From Maioricimonas rarisocia (GTDB lineage: Bacteria > Planctomycetota > Planctomycetia > Planctomycetales > Planctomycetaceae): a stretch of 64,000 bases of DNA. The notes beneath the pieces are model-generated. The model did no database searches, was not told the origin of the DNA, and saw only the letters and a list, made by a program, of their open reading frames with translations. Position numbers and translations under genes: made by a program. Shown one piece after another: positions 24,854 through 32,107 of the stretch (positions within the stretch are counted from its first letter, which is position 1; each line of letters opens with the position of its first letter). The stretch lies in assembly GCF_007747795.1 (NCBI RefSeq), contig NZ_CP036275.1:4890001-4954000 (forward strand), in the 5' to 3' direction.

Positions 24854-26038
24854 TCAGAAGACGGACAGCATCAGCAGCTGGGCCGCCCGGGTGAGCCATT
24901 TCCGTTCTGCGGCCGAAATGTCCCCGCGCCGAACGATGTAGTCGGTCTTGGAGTGCACCTGCGAGACAAAGAAACGCTGCATCCCCCCCAGCTGGATTTC
25001 CGGCCCCTTGTCCGCCTCGAGCAGCAAAGAGGTAATCCGATTCAGGGTCCGGGCTTCCTCGACGTCGGCAACTTGAGGCTCCGTCCATTTCGGCGGCTCG
25101 TCGGTATTCGCGACGGCCGTCGTCAGGTCGGCAATAAAGGTCGACACTCGGGCGACCTTCGGGTAGTCGATCCGCTCGGGGGTGTCCTGAGGAGTGTGAT
25201 AGTCGGGGTGCTCTCCCGTCGAGAAGAACAGGAACGGCACTTCCCGGTCGCGAAACGGACCGTAGTCGCTGCGCGTGCCGATCAGATCGATCCCCAGGCG
25301 GGCGATACTCAACTGGTCCGGCACCGAAGTCGAGTCGAGCAATTCACGGACTTCGGTCGAATGCTCGCTTCCCAGTACGAAGACCAGCGGGAGTGGCAGA
25401 TCCCCCAGCGACCGGCCAATCATGTCGGCGGTAATGAACAGTTTGACCTGTTCCAGCGGCCAGGGAGGATGGGCGGCAAACCACCGCGAGCCCCACAGCA
25501 TTCGTTCTTCGAGATCGAAACCCACAAACGCAATGCTGCGACGGGGTTTCTCTTCCAGACTCGCAAACCGGCGGGCGGTCTCCAGCAGCATCGACACGCC
25601 GCTGGCGTTGTCGTCGGCTCCGGCGTAGGTCTGCCCTTCCCGGACCCCCAGGTGGTCGAAATGGGCGCTGATGATGATGACTTCGTCTTTCAGCTCCGGG
25701 TCACTCCCCGGCAACAATGCTCCCACATTGCGGCCGATGACCCGCGTTTGTTTACCGGCCTCGGTGGCGCCGGGAATTGGCTGCAGGAACTCGCCGTCAA
25801 ACAGCGGCTGCAGACCGACCGCCTTGAAGTGCGCGGCCATGTAGCGGGCCGTCCGCAGCGCATCGAGGCCGCTTCGCCCACGAAAGTCGGGTCCGGCCAG
25901 CAATTCGATGTGCGGCCGGACATCCTCTGCGGTGATCGCCGCCGGGCCTCCAGCAGCAACGGGATCGGCTGCATGCAGGCTGACCAGCGGGGACAGCAGC
26001 AGCAGGAAAGCGAGGTGAAGTGCGAAACGTCCGCTCAT
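24854..26038 (-). CDS. Secreted M28-family zinc aminopeptidase
   Basis: The 394-residue protein carries a Sec signal (about residues 1-23, ending SLHAA). The dizinc site of the M28 family is visible: His in ISAHFDHLG, bridging Asp in GADDNASG, the catalytic Glu pair in DLEERMLWGS, Asp in ITADMIG and His in DYHTPQDT. It probably cleaves peptides from the N-terminus in the periplasm or outside. It is the first gene of a likely three-gene unit with the amidotransferase (109-nt gap) and glycosyltransferase. Confidence 0.9.
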   Translation of the reverse strand: MSGRFALHLAFLLLLSPLVSLHAADPVAAGGPAAITAEDVRPHIELLAGPDFRGRSGLDALRTARYMAAHFKAVGLQPLFDGEFLQPIPGATEAGKQTRVIGRNVGALLPGSDPELKDEVIIISAHFDHLGVREGQTYAGADDNASGVSMLLETARRFASLEEKPRRSIAFVGFDLEERMLWGSRWFAAHPPWPLEQVKLFITADMIGRSLGDLPLPLVFVLGSEHSTEVRELLDSTSVPDQLSIARLGIDLIGTRSDYGPFRDREVPFLFFSTGEHPDYHTPQDTPERIDYPKVARVSTFIADLTTAVANTDEPPKWTEPQVADVEEARTLNRITSLLLEADKGPEIQLGGMQRFFVSQVHSKTDYIVRRGDISAAERKWLTRAAQLLMLSVF

Positions 26039-26276
26039 CGGGCAGCTCCTTTGCCGGATCGGGCAACATCCCTGAAACGCTCGGTCAGATCGGGAAGCCG
26101 GCTGTGTCGCGGGTGCCGGTCACACGGATTCTGCCGAAAAAACCTGTCGTAATGGGCCCCGAGATCCGATTTTTTCATGTGTGCGAGTCGCGAATCAGAC
26201 ACGGAGACTGAGCGGTCGCCGCGCACCGCTTCGGCTGATGCTGCAGAGGCGGACCCAACTCAAGGAGTGAGAACTC

Positions 26277-26582
26277 ATGATCAAACGAGCCGCGCTGACG
26301 GGAGTGTTCCTGTTGACGGCGATCGTGACCGGTCTGACGATTTCGCCCAGTCAGGCAGAAGCGACGCAGCCGGGCCAGCCAAACAACTGGCAGCGATTCT
26401 ACTACTACCCGTACGTGTACTACCCGCAGAATTTCCGGCAGTACCCGGACAGCTACAATCATATGTATTACCGCTATCCGACTGAACGTCGGATTCCAGT
26501 CTACAACAAGGACTGGCACAACTTCTATCCGAGTGAGCGTCCGTACCACTCCGGACACCACTTCATTCTTGACGTGTTCTGA
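26277..26582 (+). CDS. Small secreted Tyr-rich protein, planctomycete type
   Basis: A strong AAGGAG lies 10 nt before the ATG. The 101-residue product has a Sec signal (about residues 1-27, ending PSQAEA) and a mature part unusually rich in Tyr, Asn, Pro and His, e.g. FYYYPYVYYPQNF and NHMYYRYP. There are no Cys. A good terminator follows, so it is a monocistronic gene. I recognise similar short proteins only from planctomycetes and know no function; a structural or cell-envelope role is a guess. Confidence 0.8.
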   Translation: MIKRAALTGVFLLTAIVTGLTISPSQAEATQPGQPNNWQRFYYYPYVYYPQNFRQYPDSYNHMYYRYPTERRIPVYNKDWHNFYPSERPYHSGHHFILDVF

Positions 26583-26610
26583 TTTCCGGGGGCGATCCTG
26601 GCAGCTGAAC

Positions 26611-26645
26611 AGCCCGCTTCCCTCACAGGAAGTGGGCTGTTTGCT
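26611..26645 (+). terminator. Terminator of the Tyr-rich protein gene
   Basis: Arms AGCCCGCTTCC and GGAAGTGGGCT (11 bp with one G-U pair, loop of 6) are followed by GTTTGCTT, 29 nt after the stop codon. Confidence 0.8.
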
Positions 26646-26790
26646 TGCGCGCGAGCCAGTGAGGACGGCTCAGGTGACCGGCGGTCCGGGGGAGTTGTGA
26701 TTTGCCGTTTCTGCGGTACACTGCTGGATTCTTCGCTTTCCGGTCCGCCTCGAGCTGCGGGCCGGTTTCCGTTTGGGAGCCCCAGCAAAG

Positions 26791-28398
26791 ATGACCTCTC
26801 CCGCCATGTCCCCCGAACCTTCGCAGAATCCGCAGGGCGACCTTGTCGCCGATCCGCGTCAGGAAGAAGTCATTCTCGTCCTCGACTTCGGATCCCAGAC
26901 CGCCCAGTTGATCGCCCGCCGCGTCCGGGACGAAAACGTCTTCTGCCAACTCGTCCGCCACGATCTGCCGATCGAGCGGATTCGCGAGATCAACCCCCGC
27001 GGTCTGATCCTTTCCGGCGGTCCAGCCAGTGTTTACGCCGACGGGGCCCCCCATCCGGATCCGGCCCTGTTCGATCTGGACATTCCGATCCTGGGAATCT
27101 GCTACGGGATGCAGGAAGTCTGCCGGGCCCAGGGGAGCGAAGTCTCCCCCAGCCTCTCGCGGGAGTTCGGACACACGATCTGCAGCGTCCAGAAGCAGGA
27201 CCCGCTGTTCGAAGGGGTGCCGCCGGAATTCACCGCCTGGATGAGCCACGGCGACCAGGTGAAAAACCTCAGCGAGCACTTCACGGCACTGGCCGCCACC
27301 GACAGCTGCCCGACGACTGCAATCCGGCACCACACCCGGCCGATCTACGGGCTGCAGTTCCACCCCGAGGTGACGCACACGCAGTTCGGATCCACGCTGC
27401 TGTCGAACTTTGTCCACAAGATCTGCGGCTGCCAGGGAACCTGGCGGATCGCTTCGCTGATCGAGCGGCAGGTCGAAGCGGTTCGCGAGCTGGTCGGCAG
27501 GAACCGGGTCATCTGCGGACTCTCGGGCGGCGTCGACTCCTCGGTCACAGCAGCACTGCTCGCGAAAGCGTTCGGCACGCAGCTCTCCTGCATCTTTGTC
27601 GACAACGGTCTGCTCCGCAAAGGGGAACGGGACAACGTCGAAGAGGAGTTCACCGGGCACTTCAAGACCGACCTGCATGTCGTCGACGCCCGGCAACGCT
27701 TCCTCGATGCTCTCTCCGGAGTGAGCGATCCGCAGGAGAAGCGGAAGATCATCGGCCGCGTATTCATCGAAGTGTTCCAGGAAGAAGCCGCGTCGATTCC
27801 CGACGCCCACTTCCTGGCGCAGGGAACGCTCTACCCCGACGTCATCGAATCGGGCGCCAATCCGGACGGCCCCGCCGCGACGATCAAGTTCCATCACAAC
27901 GTCGGCGGACTGCCCGAGCGACTCGGTTTCGAACTGATCGAACCGCTGCGTGACCTCTTCAAGGACGAAGTCCGGAAGATGGGTGCCGAGCTGGGCCTGC
28001 CGGACAAACTGATCTGGCGGCACCCGTTCCCGGGACCGGGCCTTGCCGTCCGCTGCCTCGGCGAAATCACAGAGCCCCGGCTCGACACGTTGCGGGAAGC
28101 GGATGCCATTCTCATCGAGGAACTGCACAAGGCGGACCTGTACCGTGATGTGCAGCAGGCGTTCGCCGTACTGCTGCCACTGCAAACGGTCGGCGTGATG
28201 GGTGATGCCCGCACATATGAGGACGTCATCGCGATCCGATCGGTCAATACCGAGGACTTCATGACGGCCGACTGGTCACGTCTGCCCTACGACTTCCTGC
28301 AGCGGGTCTCAACGCGGATCATCAACAGCGTCCGCGGCGTGAATCGCGTCGTCTACGACATCAGCTCGAAGCCGCCCAGCACGATCGAGTGGGAGTGA
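26791..28398 (+). CDS. guaA: GMP synthase (glutamine-hydrolysing)
   Basis: The 535-residue enzyme converts XMP to GMP. The amidotransferase domain has Cys 104 in GICYGMQ and the His/Glu pair in QFHPEVTHT; the ATP-pyrophosphatase domain has the P-loop SGGVDSS; the C-terminal dimerisation domain ends canonically with [12 protein letters not shown] at 26791 was chosen over a TTG six codons upstream. About 30 residues ([20 protein letters not shown] region) precede the first beta strand [10 protein letters not shown], slightly longer than usual. It is probably transcribed alone. Confidence 0.96.
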   Translation: MTSPAMSPEPSQNPQGDLVADPRQEEVILVLDFGSQTAQLIARRVRDENVFCQLVRHDLPIERIREINPRGLILSGGPASVYADGAPHPDPALFDLDIPILGICYGMQEVCRAQGSEVSPSLSREFGHTICSVQKQDPLFEGVPPEFTAWMSHGDQVKNLSEHFTALAATDSCPTTAIRHHTRPIYGLQFHPEVTHTQFGSTLLSNFVHKICGCQGTWRIASLIERQVEAVRELVGRNRVICGLSGGVDSSVTAALLAKAFGTQLSCIFVDNGLLRKGERDNVEEEFTGHFKTDLHVVDARQRFLDALSGVSDPQEKRKIIGRVFIEVFQEEAASIPDAHFLAQGTLYPDVIESGANPDGPAATIKFHHNVGGLPERLGFELIEPLRDLFKDEVRKMGAELGLPDKLIWRHPFPGPGLAVRCLGEITEPRLDTLREADAILIEELHKADLYRDVQQAFAVLLPLQTVGVMGDARTYEDVIAIRSVNTEDFMTADWSRLPYDFLQRVSTRIINSVRGVNRVVYDISSKPPSTIEWE

Positions 28399-28905
28399 CG
28401 GCCGAGTTCCCGCAGCGAGACCAGCACGAGGCGCAAACGAGTGCTCTGGCAGAGCCGGTGGCACATGCTCGCTACGGCTGAGGGCTCGCCTCCGGCTCGA
28501 CCAGCAGCCACCCTGCTCAGGCCGCAACACTGCTGGAAAGCCAGCAGTGCCACCCACTCCGGATAGCTGGCGGTTGTCGCGCAGTGACGCGCCCGGCACG
28601 TACAGGGAATGTTCTCGGGTCGCCCAGTCACATCCGCAGCAACGTGTCTGGGTGGCGCAGCCACACGAAGCAGCTTGGCAGACGTCGCATCACATCAGGT
28701 GAAGCAGCAAACAGTCACTGCTGGCCAAGCCAACCGCGTTGCCGCGAAGTGTGAACCGTCTCACGGTCCTGGCCGCTGCAGCGTGGCAGAATGAATTCTC
28801 GGCCACCGGCATAACGCTCTTCGTGATCGGGGAGTAACTGTACCCGGCCCGGTGATCCTGTCCTCCTCGATCCTTGAGCCGCATCGGCATTCGGAGGGGG
28901 ACGCT
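28399..28905. repeat. Gene-free stretch with hairpin and dispersed repeat copy
   Basis: No convincing gene is seen in these 507 nt. The segment GCGCAAACGAGTGCTC (28431-28446) and a 40-nt segment at 28561-28600 recur in the gap after the DUF3179 gene (30024-30039 and 30061-30100). A perfect 9-bp hairpin, CACTGCTGG / CCAGCAGTG with loop AAAG, is at 28528-28549. The last part holds the ribosome-binding site GGAGGGGG of the next gene. Confidence 0.6.
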
Positions 28906-29973
28906 ATGAACGCTCTGCTGAACGAGAGTGCGCCCAACGTACTGACTGCAGCCCGTGGACGGCTGTTCGCCGGGACTGGAGTCCTGGCTGTGCTCGCCGG
29001 AATTCTCCACTGGACGTGGATGGCGACGGACACCGCCGGCGATTCCATCGCCGCCGCAGCCCAGCGGCAACGCCCCTCGCCGGAGCATCAGTTCGAGATG
29101 CAGCCACTGGCAATTCCGCGGGACCAGATCCTCAGTGGCGGCCCGGGCAAAGACGGTATCCCCGCGCTTACCGACCCGAAGTTCGTTGCTCCCTCCGCTG
29201 CAACCTACCTGAAACCTGACGACCGAGTCATTGGCGTCGCGCGGAAAGGCGATGTCCGCTGCTATCCGCTCAAGGTGCTGAACTGGCACGAATGCGTCAA
29301 CGACGTGATCGGCGAGACCCCGCTGGCCATCACCTACTGTCCCCTGTGTGATTCGGCTCTCGTGTTCGATCGCCGTGTCGGGGAGAAGGAACTGGAGTTC
29401 GGCATCTCGGGTCTGCTGTACAACAGCAACGTGCTCCTCTACTCCCGCAATGCGGACGGTCCGGACACGCTCTGGTCGCAGATGAAAGCGGAGGGAGTCT
29501 CTGGCGATGCGGCCGGCACGCCGCTGAAGACGGTCCCCTTCGAAGTGACCACATGGAGCGACTGGAAGGCCCGCTATCCCGATACGAAGGTGCTGTCGGC
29601 CGAGACCGGCCACCGGCGGAACTACACCCGCAATCCGTACTCGCGGTACTTCTCGATCCAGACGCTGATGTTCCCTGTCCGACCACTGCCGCAGGAAGGA
29701 ATGCCCTACAAGGAGCCGATCCTCGGTGTCTGGACAGACGGTGCCGCCCGGGCATACCCGCTGAAGAGTCTCAGCGAAGCCGACACTCCCGTGGAGTTGA
29801 AGCAGACTCTCGACGGAGAGTCGTTCACGCTCCAGTTCGATCCGGAGACGACCACGGCACGCATCACGGAGGCCTCCGAAGGCGTGAACCACGCGTATAC
29901 ATTCTGGTTCGCGTGGTACGCGTTTCATCCGGAGACCGAGGTGTACGACGCCGAGCGTGGGAGTGATCGCTGA
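28906..29973 (+). CDS. DUF3179 domain protein, membrane-anchored
   Basis: ATG at 28906 is 5 nt after GGAGGGGG. The 355-residue protein has one N-terminal hydrophobic segment (about residues 20-40), likely an uncleaved anchor or signal. The rest is a DUF3179 domain recognised by ITYCPLCDSALVFDR and WHECVNDVIGETP, with a conserved Cys pair in CPLC. This family is of unknown function and occurs in planctomycetes and some marine bacteria and archaea. The CxxC suggests metal or redox chemistry, but that is inference. The gene stands alone between two copies of a dispersed repeat. Confidence 0.82.
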   Translation: MNALLNESAPNVLTAARGRLFAGTGVLAVLAGILHWTWMATDTAGDSIAAAAQRQRPSPEHQFEMQPLAIPRDQILSGGPGKDGIPALTDPKFVAPSAATYLKPDDRVIGVARKGDVRCYPLKVLNWHECVNDVIGETPLAITYCPLCDSALVFDRRVGEKELEFGISGLLYNSNVLLYSRNADGPDTLWSQMKAEGVSGDAAGTPLKTVPFEVTTWSDWKARYPDTKVLSAETGHRRNYTRNPYSRYFSIQTLMFPVRPLPQEGMPYKEPILGVWTDGAARAYPLKSLSEADTPVELKQTLDGESFTLQFDPETTTARITEASEGVNHAYTFWFAWYAFHPETEVYDAERGSDR

Positions 29974-30023
29974 GGCGGCGAGCTGATCGCCTCAGGATCC
30001 GGCGTCAGCAACACCACCGCGAA

Positions 30024-30100
30024 GCGCAAGCGAGTGCTCGGACACTGTCCGTCGCGTTCCGGGTGGCTGGCGGTCGTCGCGCAGCGACGCCCCCAGCATG
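30024..30100. repeat. Second copy of dispersed repeat
   Basis: Two blocks match the pre-DUF3179 gap: 30024-30039 (one mismatch to 28431-28446) and 30061-30100 (about 32 of 40 positions identical to 28561-28600). The blocks are about 21 nt apart here but about 114 nt apart upstream, so one copy has an insertion or the other a deletion. Confidence 0.6.
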
Positions 30101-30153
30101 CGATGGACGGTCGCTCCCGTTTTCGCCGGTTCACCGTTCCACCCGTTCGCACC

Positions 30154-30170
30154 GGCAGGCAGAGCCTGCC
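30154..30170. repeat. REP-like hairpin at convergent gene ends
   Basis: GGCAGGC and GCCTGCC enclose AGA and abut the stop codon of the CRTAC1 gene. The arms resemble the GGGCAGGCA hairpins in the tandem array near 39.9 and 40.3 kb, suggesting one family. Confidence 0.5.
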
Positions 30171-32063
30171 CTACGACGACTCGACGTCTGCCTGCACAAC
30201 CTCATGCAGCTGATCGACCGCGAGATCGGTCAACGTCTGCGTCGTGCCGTCCGGCCATCGGATCTCCACCCGCTCGACGACTTCCGCATCCCCCAGTCCA
30301 AAGGTCACGGGACGCTCACACTGGGAGAGGTATCCGCGCGTACGCGTGACCGTGCGAGTCTGAGTCTTTCCTGCCGCCTCGACCGTCACGATGGCTCCGA
30401 CGGCATCACGGTTCGACGTCGTGCCGTTTCCTTCCAGTCGCAGCCGCAGCCAGTGGCCGCCGGTCTGCTGATCGTTTCGGAGCAGTCGCGGCTTCTGCCC
30501 GGTCGCTGCGATGAGGATGTCCAGGTCTCCATCCCCGTCGATGTCGGCATAGCTGGCTCCCCGCCCCACCATCGGACGAACGAAGTCCTTTTCGAGATGC
30601 TCGGCCGTCAGCGGGACGAATTCGGTCGCGTGGGCCGCGCCGGCATTCCAGAACAATTGCGGCGACTGCTCGTAGGTCTGGCTCGCCTGCACCTTGGCAA
30701 TGTCTTCCTCCAGATGGCCATTCGCGGCAAACAGATCGAGGCGGCCGTCCAGGTCGGCATCGACGAAGAAGACGGCGAACGTCAGCTGCAGTCGTGTGTT
30801 CGGCCCCAGGCCGTTGGCGATGGCATCGTCGGAGAACTGCGTCGTGCCGGGAATCGAAACGTACAGCGCCGTCATCTCGTTGGCGAAGTTGCCGATCGCA
30901 ATGCCGACGCAGTCTTCCCCCTCGCGAAACAGGGCCGCATCAATCCCCATCGCTCCGCGGGCGTTTCCGGAGATATCGAAGGCGACACCGGCCAGGGCAC
31001 CGATCTCCTCGAAGGTGCCGTCGCCCCGGTTGCGGAACAGGAAGTTCTGCACGGTGTCGTTCGCGACGACGACGTCGAGATAACCGTCGCTGTCGAAGTC
31101 GGAGAACATCAGCCCCAGCGACTTGGCCATCGGAACGCCGGTCGTCGGGTTCCGGATCTGGATGCCCGCCTCTTCACTGACGTCGGTGAATGCACCGTCG
31201 CCGTCGTTGCGGAACAGCTGCGAATAGGTCCCTTCGAAATCCTGAGGCCGACCATAGGCCCGATCGCTACCGGTCAGTGTGAACGGCTGAGACAGGTCGA
31301 ACTCGCGGGACCAGACGATGTAGTTGCAGACCCACAGATCCAGATCACCGTCGTTGTCGTAGTCGAACCAGCCGGTACTGGTACTCCATTCCTGATCGCC
31401 GCCGGCGAGACCCGCGGAGTCGGTCACTTCGACATACGTCCCGCCATCATTGCGGAACAGCCGGTTCCGCCCCAGGGCCGAGAAGAACAGATCGGGGTCG
31501 CCGTCGTTGTCATAGTCTCCAACGGCAACGCCCATGCCGTACATCGAGACCGTCAGTCCGGCCTCGTGCGTCACATCCCTGAAGTTGCCCTGGCCGTCGT
31601 TGGCGTACAGCGCGTGCGTCGCTTCCGGACTGCCGGACGGGGTGGGATCCCAGGGCCAGCGCTGCGAATTGACCAGCAGAATGTCCTGGGCACCGTCTCC
31701 GTTGTAGTCGAGAAACGCGCAGCCACCTCCCATCGTCTCCGGGAGGAGCTTTTCGCCGTACGCACCGTTTTCGTGCACGAAGCGGATGCCTGCCGACTCG
31801 GTGACGTCGGTAAACGGGATCGAAGGGAGTTCGACCTTCGGCAGAACGCGGGTCTCCGGCAGTTCGATGGGAGCCGCTTCGGTCACGTCGACCGAACCGT
31901 CCGGACGCAACCACCACCACGCGCCCGCCGCGGCGCTTCCGATCAGCAGCAGTGCCACCGCGGAATACTTCAGCGCGACGCCAATGATGGCGTCGTCCCG
32001 TTCCAGTTCTTCCTCGAGTTCCGGAGCGGTCGTCCGCTCGGGAGAGGCTTTTTTATTGCTCAT
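30171..32063 (-). CDS. CRTAC1-like FG-GAP/ASPIC-UnbV protein, membrane-anchored
   Basis: The 630-residue protein has a charged N-terminus, one membrane segment (about residues 29-51) and then an extracytoplasmic seven-bladed-propeller-type region. At least six calcium-binding-like FG-GAP loops are visible, such as DYNGDGAQDILLV, DYDNDGDPDLFFS, DYDNDGDLDLWVCN, DFDSDGYLDVVV, DADLDGRLDLFA and DIDGDGDLDILIA. The C-terminal ASPIC/UnbV domain starts near NRDAVGAIVTVEAAGK and contains IRWPDGTTQTLTDL. It follows the pentaheme cytochrome gene by 44 nt, so the two are probably made together at the cell surface. Function of the family in bacteria is not established. Confidence 0.87.
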   Translation of the reverse strand: MSNKKASPERTTAPELEEELERDDAIIGVALKYSAVALLLIGSAAAGAWWWLRPDGSVDVTEAAPIELPETRVLPKVELPSIPFTDVTESAGIRFVHENGAYGEKLLPETMGGGCAFLDYNGDGAQDILLVNSQRWPWDPTPSGSPEATHALYANDGQGNFRDVTHEAGLTVSMYGMGVAVGDYDNDGDPDLFFSALGRNRLFRNDGGTYVEVTDSAGLAGGDQEWSTSTGWFDYDNDGDLDLWVCNYIVWSREFDLSQPFTLTGSDRAYGRPQDFEGTYSQLFRNDGDGAFTDVSEEAGIQIRNPTTGVPMAKSLGLMFSDFDSDGYLDVVVANDTVQNFLFRNRGDGTFEEIGALAGVAFDISGNARGAMGIDAALFREGEDCVGIAIGNFANEMTALYVSIPGTTQFSDDAIANGLGPNTRLQLTFAVFFVDADLDGRLDLFAANGHLEEDIAKVQASQTYEQSPQLFWNAGAAHATEFVPLTAEHLEKDFVRPMVGRGASYADIDGDGDLDILIAATGQKPRLLRNDQQTGGHWLRLRLEGNGTTSNRDAVGAIVTVEAAGKTQTRTVTRTRGYLSQCERPVTFGLGDAEVVERVEIRWPDGTTQTLTDLAVDQLHEVVQADVESS

Positions 32064-32107
32064 GGGAGGGAATCCCCTTTCGAATGAATCGTGGATCGCG
32101 GCAACCG

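Noticed and set aside
26773-26790. TTG start for guaA six codons upstream
   Set aside because: ATG at 26791 gives a normal start with a purine-rich leader; TTG is less likely.
30063-32087. Plus-strand frame of 674 codons
   Set aside because: Antisense to the CRTAC1 gene, whose FG-GAP loops are unmistakable.
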